Assembly: GCA_025458525.1 (NCBI GenBank)
Contig: JALOSF010000001.1
Coordinates: 45,963 to 109,962, forward strand
Source of the DNA: Cypionkella sp.
GTDB lineage: Bacteria; Pseudomonadota; Alphaproteobacteria; Rhodobacterales; Rhodobacteraceae
Direction: 5' to 3'
Length of the DNA: 64,000 nucleotides
The notes under the pieces are model-generated. The model did no database searches and was not told the origin of the DNA. It worked only from the letters and a program-made list of their open reading frames with translations. Positions within the stretch are counted from its first letter, which is position 1; every line of letters begins with the position of its first letter. The translations under genes and the position numbers were made by a program. This document shows, piece by piece, positions 22,395 through 32,516 of this stretch.

Positions 22395-24685
22395 GCATGG
22401 GAAAATCCCTGCCGCATGACGCGGCCCCGCTGCATGTGACCGGGCAGGCGCGCTATGTCGATGACATTCCGCTGCCGGGCAATGCCCTGCATCTGGCCTT
22501 TGGCCTTTCGACCATCGCACGCGGTCGGGTGACGGCGCTTGATCTGTCGGCGGTGCGCGCCGCCCCCGGTGTGGTCGCGGTCTATGGCCCCGACGATTTC
22601 GCCGAGATGCCCGATTGCAGCCCCTCGGCCCATGACGAGCCGATGCTGTCCACCGGCGAGGTGTTCTATCTGGGCATGCCGCTGTTTCTGGTGGCAGCCG
22701 ACAGCCATCTTGCCGCGCGCCGCGCCGCCCGGCTGGCCCGCGTCAGCTATGATGCCGCCGCCGCGATCCTGACGGTGGATGACGCGCTGGCCGCGAACAG
22801 CCGGTTCGAGGATGGCCCGGTGATCTGGGCCAAGGGCGACGCCGCGCGCGCCATCGATGCCAGCCCCCATGTGGTGGACGGTCGGTTCGAGGTGGGTGGG
22901 CAAGAGCATTTCTATCTGGAAGGTCAGGTCGCGGCCTGCCTGCCGCTGGAAGGCGGCGATCTCTTGATCCATTCCTCGACCCAGCATCCGACCGAGATCC
23001 AGCACAAGGTCGCCCATGCCCTGCACCTGCCGATGAGCGCGGTGCGCGTCGAGGTGCGGCGCATGGGGGGCGGCTTTGGCGGCAAGGAAAGCCAGGGCAA
23101 TGCGCTGGCCATCGCCTGCGCCGTGGTGGCGGCCCGCACCGGGCGGCCCGCCAAGATGCGCTATGACCGCGACGATGACATGATGATCACCGGCAAACGG
23201 CATGATCTGCGCATCCTCTATCGCGCAGGCTTTGACGATCAGGGCCGGATCACCGGGCTGGAATTCACCCATCTGTTCCGCTGCGGCTGGGCGCAAGACC
23301 TGTCCTTGCCGGTGGCGGACAGGGCGATGCTGCACGCCGACAACTGCTATCACCTGCCGCATATCCGGATCGAGAGCCACCGGCTCAAGACCCATACGCA
23401 AAGCGCGACCGCCTTTCGCGGCTTTGGCGGGCCGCAGGGCATGGTGGGGATCGAACGGGTGATGGATCACATCGCCCATACCCTTGGCCGCGATCCGCTG
23501 GAGGTGCGGCGCGCGAATTTCTATGCGGGCATGCAGACGCCAGCAGTGGCGCAATCCACGCCCTATTTCATGCCGGTCGAGGATTTCGCCGGACATGAGA
23601 TCGTGGCCGCACTGGCCGCCTCGTCCGATTATGCCGCGCGGCGGGCCGCGATTGCCGCATGGAACGCGACCAGCCCGATCCTGAAGCGCGGGATCGCGCT
23701 GACGCCAGTCAAGTTCGGGATTTCCTTCACGCTGACCCACCTCAATCAGGCGGGGGCCTTGGTGCATGTCTATCAGGACGGGTCGATCCATCTGAACCAT
23801 GGCGGCACCGAAATGGGGCAAGGCCTGTTTCAGAAGGTGGCGCAGGTGGCGGCTGGCGTGTTCGGGGTGGACGCCGCGCAGATCAAGATCACCGCGACCG
23901 ACACCGGCAAGGTGCCCAATACCAGCGCCACGGCGGCAAGTTCGGGGTCGGATCTGAACGGCATGGCGACGCAAGCGGCCTGCGTGACGATCCGCGACCG
24001 GATGGCCGACTTCATCGCCGGAAAACATCAGGTAAAGCCCGACACCGTGCGCTTCGAGGGCGGCATGGTGCGGGTGGCGGGCGAATCCTATGACTTTGCC
24101 CGCGTGGCGATGTGGGCCTATCAGGCGCGGGTCAGCCTGTCCTCCACCGGGTTTTACGCAACGCCAAAGCTGCAATGGGACCGCAAGGCGGGCAAAGGGC
24201 GACCGTTCCTTTACTTCGCCTATGGTGCGGCCGTGACCGAAGTGGTGATCGACACGCTGACGGGCGAAAATCGCATCCTGCGCGCCGACCTTCTGCACGA
24301 CACCGGGGCCTCGCTGAACCCCGCGCTGGACATCGGTCAGGTCGAGGGCGCCTATGTGCAGGGCGCGGGCTGGCTGACGACCGAGGAATTGGTCTGGGAT
24401 GCCAAGGGTCGGCTGACCACGCATGCGCCGTCAACCTACAAGATCCCGGCGTTTTCGGACCGCCCGCCCGTGTTCAACGTGGCGCTGTGGGGACGGCCCA
24501 ACCGCGAGGACACGGTGGGCAAGTCCAAGGCGGTGGGCGAGCCGCCCTTCATGCTGGGGATTTCGGTGCTGCATGCGCTGTCAGAGGCGGTGGCGGCCTG
24601 CGGGCCAGCCTATCCGGCGCTGGATGCGCCTGCCACGCCCGAACGGGTCTTGGCGGCCGTGGCGCGGGCGCGCGGCGATGTTTGA
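22391..24685 (+). CDS. xdhB: Xanthine dehydrogenase molybdopterin-binding subunit
   Basis: [57 protein letters not shown]. Confidence 0.95.
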   Translation: MSMGKSLPHDAAPLHVTGQARYVDDIPLPGNALHLAFGLSTIARGRVTALDLSAVRAAPGVVAVYGPDDFAEMPDCSPSAHDEPMLSTGEVFYLGMPLFLVAADSHLAARRAARLARVSYDAAAAILTVDDALAANSRFEDGPVIWAKGDAARAIDASPHVVDGRFEVGGQEHFYLEGQVAACLPLEGGDLLIHSSTQHPTEIQHKVAHALHLPMSAVRVEVRRMGGGFGGKESQGNALAIACAVVAARTGRPAKMRYDRDDDMMITGKRHDLRILYRAGFDDQGRITGLEFTHLFRCGWAQDLSLPVADRAMLHADNCYHLPHIRIESHRLKTHTQSATAFRGFGGPQGMVGIERVMDHIAHTLGRDPLEVRRANFYAGMQTPAVAQSTPYFMPVEDFAGHEIVAALAASSDYAARRAAIAAWNATSPILKRGIALTPVKFGISFTLTHLNQAGALVHVYQDGSIHLNHGGTEMGQGLFQKVAQVAAGVFGVDAAQIKITATDTGKVPNTSATAASSGSDLNGMATQAACVTIRDRMADFIAGKHQVKPDTVRFEGGMVRVAGESYDFARVAMWAYQARVSLSSTGFYATPKLQWDRKAGKGRPFLYFAYGAAVTEVVIDTLTGENRILRADLLHDTGASLNPALDIGQVEGAYVQGAGWLTTEELVWDAKGRLTTHAPSTYKIPAFSDRPPVFNVALWGRPNREDTVGKSKAVGEPPFMLGISVLHALSEAVAACGPAYPALDAPATPERVLAAVARARGDV

Positions 24686-25616
24686 TCTTGACTCGCTGGC
24701 CGAGGCGGTTGCGACCCATGGCAAGGTCGCGCGGGTGGTGATCGCCGCCCACGACGGATCATCCCCGCGCGAGACGGGGGCGGCGATGCTGATCTGGGAT
24801 GCGGGCCAATCCGGCACGATCGGGGGCGGCGCGCTGGAATGGGAAGCGGCGCGCCTTGCACGAGACATGCTGTCGGGCGCCGGGGCCGCGCGGGTGCAGC
24901 GCGTGCCGCTTGGCCCCGCGCTGGGGCAATGCTGCGGCGGCGCCGTGACCCTGGTGACAGAGGTGTTCAGCGCAGCCACCCTGCCCCGCCCCGAAGCAGG
25001 CGTCGTCGCCCGCGCAGTCGATGGCCGCCAGATGCCGCTTGCCGTCAAGCGCCTGCTGGACCGGGCCAGAGCGCAAGGGCAGCGGCCAGAGGTGCAACTG
25101 GTGCAAGGCTGGATGGTCGAGCCGGTGGCAACCCGCGCACGCGCGCTGTGGATCTGGGGCGCGGGCCATGTGGGGCGGGCGCTGGTATCGGTGCTGGCGC
25201 CGTTGCCGGGGATGCAGATCACCTGGATCGATGTCGCCAAGGACCGCTTTCCCGCCGACATCCCCGCCGGGGTGATCGCCCTGCCCTGCGCCGATCCGCC
25301 GCGTCTTGTGGCCCATGCCCCGCAAGAGGCCGAGCATCTGGTGCTGACCTATTCCCATGCACTCGACCTTGATCTGTGCCATCGCCTGCTGGGCCATGGC
25401 TTTGCCAGGGCGGGGCTGATCGGGTCGGCGACGAAATGGGCGCGGTTCCGTGCGCGGCTTGCCGCACTGGGCCATGCGCCGGGGGCGATTGCCCGCATCG
25501 ATTGCCCGATCGGCGATCCGGCCTTGGGCAAGCATCCGCAGGCCATCGCGATTGGCGTTGCACAGGCCGTGTTGCGCCCTGCCACCCGAGCCTTACAACA
25601 GGAGACAGCCCGATGA
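24678..25616 (+). CDS. xdhC: Xanthine dehydrogenase accessory protein XdhC
   Basis: GSSPRETGAAMLIW, GTIGGGALEWEAAR, WIWGAGHVGRAL, YSHALDLDLCHRLL...GLIGSATKWARF. Confidence 0.93.
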   Translation: MFDLDSLAEAVATHGKVARVVIAAHDGSSPRETGAAMLIWDAGQSGTIGGGALEWEAARLARDMLSGAGAARVQRVPLGPALGQCCGGAVTLVTEVFSAATLPRPEAGVVARAVDGRQMPLAVKRLLDRARAQGQRPEVQLVQGWMVEPVATRARALWIWGAGHVGRALVSVLAPLPGMQITWIDVAKDRFPADIPAGVIALPCADPPRLVAHAPQEAEHLVLTYSHALDLDLCHRLLGHGFARAGLIGSATKWARFRARLAALGHAPGAIARIDCPIGDPALGKHPQAIAIGVAQAVLRPATRALQQETAR

Positions 25617-27139
25617 CCCGGCCAGAATTGTTGCGCGTCGAGGGCGTGACCAAAGCCTATCCCGGCGTGGTGGCCAACAGCGATGTGTCCTTTTCGATCT
25701 CGCAAGGAGAGGTCCATGCCCTGTTGGGCGAGAACGGGGCCGGCAAATCGACGCTGGTGAAAATGATCTACGGGCTGGTCAAGCCCGACAGCGGGCGCAT
25801 GACGCTGAACGGTGCAGCCTATACCCCGGCCGAGCCGCGGGCGGCGCGGGCCAGCGGTGTTGCGATGGTGTTTCAGCATTTCAGCCTGTTCGAAGCGCTT
25901 AATGTGGCCGAAAACGTGGCGCTTGGCATGGAAAACCCGCCGCCAATGAAGGAATTGGCCAGCCGGATCAAGGCGGTCAGCGAAGAATACGGCCTGCCGC
26001 TTGATCCGGCCCGGATGGTGGGCGATCTGTCGGCGGGCGAACGGCAGCGGGTGGAAATCGTGCGCTGCCTGCTGCAAGACCCCAAGCTGCTGATCATGGA
26101 TGAGCCGACCTCGGTGCTGACGCCGCAAGAGGTGGACATCCTGTTCAAGACGCTGCGCAAGCTGTCGTCCGAGGGCACGGCGATCCTTTACATCAGCCAC
26201 AAGCTGGAGGAAATCCGCGCGCTTTGCGACGAGGCGACGATCCTGCGCCGCGGCAAGGTGGTCGCGACCTGCACCCCGCGCGACAGGTCCGCCCGCGAGA
26301 TGGCCGAATTGATGGTGGGCGCGACGCTGACCCCTCCGGCGCGGGCCGGCGGGGCCAAGGGTGCGGTTGCGCTTGAAGTGGCGGGCCTTTCGGTTGCCTC
26401 GCCCATCCCCTTTGGCACCACGCTCAAGTCCATCAGCTTCAAGGTCGCCAAGGGCGAGGTGCTGGGCATCGCGGGGGTGGCGGGCAACGGGCAGGACGAA
26501 TTGCTGCTGGCGCTGTCGGGCGAGCTGTTGGCCGCGCCAGAGGCGGTGCGCATCGATGGCGCGCCCGTGGGACAGGCCGGGCCGACGCAACGCCGGGCGC
26601 TTGGCCTTGTCTCTGCGCCCGAGGAACGTCTGGGCCATGCGGCGGCCCCGGACATGAGCCTTGTGGAAAATGCGCTGCTCTCCGGGGCGCTGCGGCAGGC
26701 GCTGACGCGGCGGGGGTTCATCGACTGGGCCAAGACCGAAACCTTTGCCGAAGGGATCATCAAGGATTTCGACGTGCGCACGCCCGGCACCCAAGTCGCG
26801 GCCCGGGCGCTGTCGGGCGGGAATTTGCAAAAATTCGTGGTGGGACGAGAGTTGAGCCAGACGCCTTCGGTGATCGTGATCAACCAGCCGACATGGGGGG
26901 TGGATGCGGCGGCCGCGGCCAGCATCCGTCAGGCCATTCTGGACCGCGCGGCGGGTGGCGCGGCGGTGGTCGTCATCAGTCAGGATTTGGACGAATTGCT
27001 TGAAATCGCAGATAGTTTTGCTGCGCTGAACGAAGGTCGGCTGACCCCGCCCCGCCCTGTGACCGGGCTGACGGTGGATGAAATCGGGCTGATGATGGGC
27101 GGCGCCCATGGAATGGAGGTTGCCCATCATGGCCATTGA
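25613..27139 (+). CDS. ABC transporter ATP-binding protein, purine/nucleoside (BMP-linked) importer
   Basis: Two ABC cassettes; LLGENGAGKSTLVKMIYGL, DLSAGERQRVEIVRCLLQDPKLLIMDEPTSVLTP. Confidence 0.92.
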   Translation: MTRPELLRVEGVTKAYPGVVANSDVSFSISQGEVHALLGENGAGKSTLVKMIYGLVKPDSGRMTLNGAAYTPAEPRAARASGVAMVFQHFSLFEALNVAENVALGMENPPPMKELASRIKAVSEEYGLPLDPARMVGDLSAGERQRVEIVRCLLQDPKLLIMDEPTSVLTPQEVDILFKTLRKLSSEGTAILYISHKLEEIRALCDEATILRRGKVVATCTPRDRSAREMAELMVGATLTPPARAGGAKGAVALEVAGLSVASPIPFGTTLKSISFKVAKGEVLGIAGVAGNGQDELLLALSGELLAAPEAVRIDGAPVGQAGPTQRRALGLVSAPEERLGHAAAPDMSLVENALLSGALRQALTRRGFIDWAKTETFAEGIIKDFDVRTPGTQVAARALSGGNLQKFVVGRELSQTPSVIVINQPTWGVDAAAAASIRQAILDRAAGGAAVVVISQDLDELLEIADSFAALNEGRLTPPRPVTGLTVDEIGLMMGGAHGMEVAHHGH

Positions 27140-27208
27140 CGCATGCGGGCCGCGCGGCCCGACACTGTGCACCAACTTCACCCGCGACCAAGGCAAAGGG
27201 GCTGCGAC

Positions 27209-28300
27209 ATGATCCGCCTTGAAAAACGCCCCTCCCCCAGCCGGTTCTGGCAAGGTGCCACGCCTGTGCTGGCGGTCGTGCTGACGATGATCGCGGGCGG
27301 GTTGATGTTTGCCGCCCTTGGCAAGAACCCGGTCGAAGCGATCCGCACGATTTTCTGGGACCCGCTGTTCAACCCGCAGTTTGCCGCCTATTCGCGGCCA
27401 CAGCTTCTGGTCAAGGCCGGGCCGCTGATCCTGATCGCGGTCGGGCTAAGCCTTGGGTTCCGCGCCGGCATCTGGAATATCGGTGCCGAGGGCCAGTATA
27501 TCATGGGTGCCCTGTTTGGCGCGGGTGTCGGACTTGCCTTTTACCCGGCCGAGCATTGGTTCATCTTTCCGCTTATGGTGATCGCCGGGGCTTTTGGCGG
27601 GTGGATCTGGGCGATGGTGCCGGCCATCCTCAAGACCCGGTTCAACACGAACGAAATCCTGGTCAGTCTGCTGATGGTTTACATCGCGCAGAACTTGCTC
27701 GCCTCGATGTCGCTGGGGCTGTTGCGCAACCCCGAGGGCGGCGGCTTTCCGGGCAGCCGCAACCTCAGCCAATATCCGGCCGCGTCGAACCCCGAACTGA
27801 TCGCCGGCACAGGAATGCATTGGGGGGTAATCGCGGCCTTTGTCGCGGTGATCGCGGCCTATGTGCTGTTGCAACGCCACATCCTTGGCTTTCACATAAA
27901 ACTTGCCGGACAGGCCCCCAAGGCCGCCCGCTTTGCCGGCGTCAATCCGACCGGGCTTGTGCTGCTGTGCATGGGGATTTCGGGGGCGCTGGCCGGGCTG
28001 GCCGGGCTGTTCGAAGTGTCGGGACCGGCGGGCCAGATCAGCATCGATTTCAACGTAGGCTATGGCTTTACCGCGATCATCGTGGCCTTCCTTGGTCGTC
28101 TGAACCCGATCGGCATTCTGCTTGCCGGGCTGCTGATGGCGCTGACCTACATCGGCGGCGAGCTTGCGCAATTCATGCTCGGGCTGCCTGCCGCCGCCAT
28201 TCAGGCGTTTCAGGGGATGCTTTTGTTCTTTCTGTTGGCGGTTGATCTGCTGAGCAATTACCGCATCCGGCTGGGTGCAACAGGGGAGGCTGCACGATGA
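27209..28300 (+). CDS. ABC transporter permease (BMP-linked importer)
   Basis: Hydrophobic; LGFRAGIWNIGAEGQYIMGALFGAGVGL; operon position. Confidence 0.9.
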   Translation: MIRLEKRPSPSRFWQGATPVLAVVLTMIAGGLMFAALGKNPVEAIRTIFWDPLFNPQFAAYSRPQLLVKAGPLILIAVGLSLGFRAGIWNIGAEGQYIMGALFGAGVGLAFYPAEHWFIFPLMVIAGAFGGWIWAMVPAILKTRFNTNEILVSLLMVYIAQNLLASMSLGLLRNPEGGGFPGSRNLSQYPAASNPELIAGTGMHWGVIAAFVAVIAAYVLLQRHILGFHIKLAGQAPKAARFAGVNPTGLVLLCMGISGALAGLAGLFEVSGPAGQISIDFNVGYGFTAIIVAFLGRLNPIGILLAGLLMALTYIGGELAQFMLGLPAAAIQAFQGMLLFFLLAVDLLSNYRIRLGATGEAAR

Positions 28301-29223
28301 TGGGCATTGATCCGGCGCTGCTGATCTCGGCGCTGATGGTGGCTTCGGTTCCGATCATCCTGGCCGCCATCGGCGAGTTGGTGGTGGAACGGGCGGGCGT
28401 TCTGAACCTTGGCGTCGAGGGGATGATGATCATGGGCGCGGTCTGCGGCTTCATCCTCTCGGTGCAATCGGGCAGCGCCTTTGTCGGCTTTGTCGGCGGC
28501 GCCTTGGGCGGGGCCGCGCTGTCGCTTTTGTTTGCGCTGCTGACACAGGTGTTTCTGGCCAATCAGGTCGCCTCGGGGCTGGCGCTGACCTTGTTCGGAC
28601 TGGGGCTGTCATCCCTGCTGGGCCAGAGTTTTGTCGGCATCCGCCCCCCCGCCACCGGCGTGGTGCCGTTCGGGCCGCTGGCCGACATTCCGTTTCTGGG
28701 GCGCGTTTTGTTCAGCCATGACTGGGTGGTTTACATGTCGGTGGTCGCGGTTGCGGCAACTTGGTGGGTGCTGAAGGCCACGCGGACCGGACTGATCCTG
28801 CGGGCCGTGGGCGAAAGCCATGACGCGGCCCATGCGCTTGGCTACAAGGTGCGGCGCATCCGGGTGCTGGCGATCCTGTTCGGGGGCGCCATGGCGGGCC
28901 TTGGCGGCGCCTACATCAGCCTTGTGCGCGTGCCGCAATGGACCGATGGCATCACCGCTGGCGCGGGCTGGATCGCCTTGGCCATTGTGGTCTTTGCCTC
29001 CTGGAAACCGTGGCGCGTCTTGATTGGCGCCTATCTTTTTGGCGGCATCTCTGTGCTACAGCTTAATCTACAGGCGGCCGGCGCGCGAATCCCGGTCGAA
29101 TACTTGTCCATGTCGCCGTATCTGATAACCATCCTTGTGTTGGTCATCATGTCCTCTGGCAAGGGCAAGGCCGCTTTGAACGCACCGGCCAGTCTGGGGC
29201 AGAACTTTCACGCCTCGCGCTGA
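28297..29223 (+). CDS. ABC transporter permease (BMP-linked importer)
   Basis: ERAGVLNLGVEGMMIMGAVCGF; operon position. Confidence 0.9.
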   Translation: MMGIDPALLISALMVASVPIILAAIGELVVERAGVLNLGVEGMMIMGAVCGFILSVQSGSAFVGFVGGALGGAALSLLFALLTQVFLANQVASGLALTLFGLGLSSLLGQSFVGIRPPATGVVPFGPLADIPFLGRVLFSHDWVVYMSVVAVAATWWVLKATRTGLILRAVGESHDAAHALGYKVRRIRVLAILFGGAMAGLGGAYISLVRVPQWTDGITAGAGWIALAIVVFASWKPWRVLIGAYLFGGISVLQLNLQAAGARIPVEYLSMSPYLITILVLVIMSSGKGKAALNAPASLGQNFHASR

Positions 29224-29273
29224 GGCAACACTTAAACCGGGGTCGATCAACGGCCCCCAACGGGGAGACTACA

Positions 29274-30365
29274 ATGAAACGCAGAACTTTGCTGGCGACG
29301 GCGGCACTTGGCCTTGGGCTTGCCTTTGGTGGCGCTGCCTCCGCGCAGGGCATGGACAAGGTCAAGGCCTGCTTTGTCTATGTCGGGCCGATCGGCGATC
29401 TGGGCTGGACCTATCAGCACCATCAGGGCGCGCTCGCGCTTCAGGCCGAGTATGGCGACAAGGTGGAAATCGCCTATCAGGAAAACGTGCCCGAGGGCGC
29501 CGATGCCGAGCGTGTGCTGACCCAGATGGCACTGTCGGGCTGCAACATCATCTTCACCACCTCGTTCGGTTACATGGATGCAACCAACTCGGTCGCCGCC
29601 AAGTTCCCCGACATCAAGTTCGAGCATGCGACCGGCTACAAGCGCGAACATCCGAACGTCTCGACCTATAACGCGCGCTTCTACGAAGGCCGTGCGATCC
29701 AGGGCCATATCGCGGGCAAGATGACCAAGACCGACAAGATCGGCTATATCGGGTCTTTCCCGATCCCCGAGGTTGTGATGGGCATCAACAGCTACTTCCT
29801 GCACGCCCGCAAGGTGAACCCCGATGTCGAACTCTCGGTCGTCTGGGCCTTCACCTGGTTCGACCCCGCGAAAGAAGCCGACGCTGCCAAGGCGCTGATC
29901 GATCAAGGCGTTGACGTGATCGCAAGCCACACCGATTCGACCGCCCCGCTGGCCGAAGCCGCCAAGACCAATGGCGCCGTGATCGGCTTTGGTCAGGCGT
30001 CCGACATGGCCGACTTCAAGCCCAGCCCGCGCGTGTCGTCGATCATCGACAACTGGAACCCCTACTACATCAAGCGTGTGGGCCAGCTGCTGGACGGCAC
30101 CTATGCCCAGACCGACAGCTGGGCCGGCATCCCCGAGGGCGAGGTGGAGATCGGCGAGATCACCGACGCGGTTCCCGCCGACGTGAAGGCCGAGGCCGAG
30201 GCCATGCGCGATGCCATCGCTGCGGGCACCTATCATCCCTTCACCGGCCCGATCAACAAGCAGGACGGCACCCCGTGGCTGGCCGAGGGCGTGACCGCAC
30301 CGGATGGCGACCTGTTGGGCATGAATTTCTATGTCGAGGGCATTGTCGGCGACATTCCAAAGTGA
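29274..30365 (+). CDS. BMP family ABC transporter substrate-binding protein
   Basis: Signal peptide; KVKACFVYVGPIGDLGWTYQHHQGAL typical of BMP family. Confidence 0.93.
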   Translation: MKRRTLLATAALGLGLAFGGAASAQGMDKVKACFVYVGPIGDLGWTYQHHQGALALQAEYGDKVEIAYQENVPEGADAERVLTQMALSGCNIIFTTSFGYMDATNSVAAKFPDIKFEHATGYKREHPNVSTYNARFYEGRAIQGHIAGKMTKTDKIGYIGSFPIPEVVMGINSYFLHARKVNPDVELSVVWAFTWFDPAKEADAAKALIDQGVDVIASHTDSTAPLAEAAKTNGAVIGFGQASDMADFKPSPRVSSIIDNWNPYYIKRVGQLLDGTYAQTDSWAGIPEGEVEIGEITDAVPADVKAEAEAMRDAIAAGTYHPFTGPINKQDGTPWLAEGVTAPDGDLLGMNFYVEGIVGDIPK

Positions 30366-30384
30366 TCGCCTGATCCAACCGACG

Positions 30385-30416
30385 AAAGGCCCGTGCGCTG
30401 CACGGGCCTTTTGCTT
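30385..30416 (+). terminator. Rho-independent terminator after the BMP operon
   Basis: AAAGGCCCGTGCgctGCACGGGCCTTTTGCTTTT hairpin plus T-rich tail. Confidence 0.85.
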
Positions 30417-30470
30417 TTGGCCGTCCTTCGATATCGGTGGCCAACCACTTACGACAGGACAGGGGCGGCC

Positions 30471-31547
30471 ATGCAGGCGGATGTTGTCATCATCGGAGGC
30501 GGAATCGCGGGGGTGTCGCTGGCAGCACGTCTGGCGCAGCGGTCGTCGGTGATCTTGCTGGAGACAGAGCCGCATCTTGCCCATCACGCTTCGGGCCGCT
30601 CTGCCGCGCTTTACGAGCCCCATTATGGCAGCCCGGCGGTGGTGGAACTGTCGCTCGCCTCGGGTTCGTTCTTTCGGGCGGCGCCGGGGATCCTTTCCCC
30701 ACGCGGGCTACTGATGGTCGGGCGGGCGGGGGATGAGGCGCCCTTTGCCGCCGAAAGCGCCGCGATGGCGCTGGAGCCGATCACGACGGCCGAAGCACGG
30801 GCGCGTGTTCCGCTTCTGAACCCGCAACGCGTGGCGATGGCCGCCTATTCGCCCGACGCCTGGGACATTGACACCGATCTGCTGTTGCAAGGCTTTGCGC
30901 GCGAGGCGCGGGCGGCCGGGGCACGCCTGTTGACCGGGGCGGAGGTGACGCGGATCGCGCGCCTGGGCGATCAATGGCATCTGAGCACCCCTCTGGGCGA
31001 GGTGTGCGGCCAAACGCTGGTCAATGCCGCGGGCGCTTGGGTGGACCGGGTGGCGGGCATGGCTGGGGTTCGCCCCTTGGGCTTTACGCCCTATCGGCGA
31101 TCGATGGCCCGGCTGCCCGCGCCCGGCGCGCAGGATGTCAGCGCCTGGCCCATGCTCTTTGGTGCCGGAGAGGCATGGTATGCCAAGCCCGATGCCGGGG
31201 CGCTGATCGTTTCCCCCGCCGATGAGGATGCGGCCGAACCGCATGACGCCTGGGCCGATGACATGGTGCTGGCCGAAGGCTTGGCGCGCTATGAGGAAAT
31301 GGTGACAGAGCCCGTCACGCGGCTTCTGTCAAGCTGGGCCGGGCTGCGCACCTTTGCCCCTGACCGGACGCTGGTGATCGGGCGCGACCGGGCGGAGCCT
31401 TCGTTCATCTGGCTGGCGGGACAAGGCGGCCAGGGGTTCCAGTCCTGCCCCGCGGCCAGTCAGCTTGCGGCAGACCTGATCCTGGATCGACCGCCAGATC
31501 TTGACGCACCGCTGGTCGCGGCCCTGTCGCCGGCGCGCTTCGGTTGA
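30471..31547 (+). CDS. FAD-dependent oxidoreductase (DAO family)
   Basis: MQADVVIIGGGIAGVSLAARLAQ; WAGLRTFAPDRTLVIGRD; GQGGQGFQSCPAAS. Confidence 0.85.
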   Translation: MQADVVIIGGGIAGVSLAARLAQRSSVILLETEPHLAHHASGRSAALYEPHYGSPAVVELSLASGSFFRAAPGILSPRGLLMVGRAGDEAPFAAESAAMALEPITTAEARARVPLLNPQRVAMAAYSPDAWDIDTDLLLQGFAREARAAGARLLTGAEVTRIARLGDQWHLSTPLGEVCGQTLVNAAGAWVDRVAGMAGVRPLGFTPYRRSMARLPAPGAQDVSAWPMLFGAGEAWYAKPDAGALIVSPADEDAAEPHDAWADDMVLAEGLARYEEMVTEPVTRLLSSWAGLRTFAPDRTLVIGRDRAEPSFIWLAGQGGQGFQSCPAASQLAADLILDRPPDLDAPLVAALSPARFG

Positions 31548-31638
31548 CGGGCGCTGCTTGGCAAGGCCTTGCCAGAGGCGGCGCCGGGCATGGATTTGCC
31601 TTGGTGACAGGGCTACGAATTTACGGCAGGCTGTCGCC

Positions 31639-32430
31639 ATGAAACCGATCCTTGTGCTTGTGATGTCCCTTGCCCTTGCGGCCTGCGGCGGCGGTCCATC
31701 GCCCGAGCCGCGTGCCGGTGCGACGCTGCCGGGTGTGGTGATCGCGCCGAATTTCGGCGACCGCGACCCGCATCCGTGGCAAGGGCGCGCGCCCTCCTCC
31801 TATCCGGTGCATGGCACCGACACCTCGCGCTATCAGGAGGAGGTGGATTGGGTGACGGCGCGTGCAAATGGGGTGAACTTCACCTTTATCAAGGCGACCG
31901 AGGGCGTCGATGACGCCGACCCCAAGTTCCGCGAGCATTGGAACAGCGCGCGCGCGGCCGGGGTGGCCACGGGGGCCTATCACTTCTGGTATCATTGCGC
32001 GCCGGGCCGGGCGCAGGCGCAGAATTTCATCCGTCGTGTGCCCAGATCGCCGGGCGCGCTGCCCCCGGTGCTCGATCTGGAATGGACCCCGTTTTCCCCC
32101 ACCTGCACCCGGCGCACACCGCAAGCCGAACTGCTGGCCGAGGCGCAGGCCTATATCGACACCGTCGCCCGGCATTACGGGCAAATGCCCATCGTCTATG
32201 TCAGCCCCGATATCTTTGAAGCGCGCGAGTTGTGGCGGCTGCGCGGGGTGGAATTCTGGCTGCGCTCGGTCGCGGGGCACCCGTCGCAGGTCTATCCGGG
32301 CACGCGCTGGACCTTCTGGCAATATTCCGGCACCGGCCGCATTCCGGGCAAATCGGGCGATGCCGACCTCAATGTGTTTGCAGGTTCCGCCGCAGATTGG
32401 CGCGACTGGCTGGCCCGGCGCACGCAATAG
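31639..32430 (+). CDS. GH25 lysozyme-like lipoprotein
   Basis: Lipobox LALAACGG; HGTDTSRYQEEVDWVTARANGVNFTFIKATEGVDDADPKF, WQYSGTGRIPG. Confidence 0.88.
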   Translation: MKPILVLVMSLALAACGGGPSPEPRAGATLPGVVIAPNFGDRDPHPWQGRAPSSYPVHGTDTSRYQEEVDWVTARANGVNFTFIKATEGVDDADPKFREHWNSARAAGVATGAYHFWYHCAPGRAQAQNFIRRVPRSPGALPPVLDLEWTPFSPTCTRRTPQAELLAEAQAYIDTVARHYGQMPIVYVSPDIFEARELWRLRGVEFWLRSVAGHPSQVYPGTRWTFWQYSGTGRIPGKSGDADLNVFAGSAADWRDWLARRTQ

Positions 32431-32516
32431 CGGCGCGCAAAGGGGCCAGACCGCCCCCTCGCCCCGCGCCTTTTGCAACAAGTCCGGGCGTTCGGGGGCT
32501 GGCCCCCGGCCCGGGG

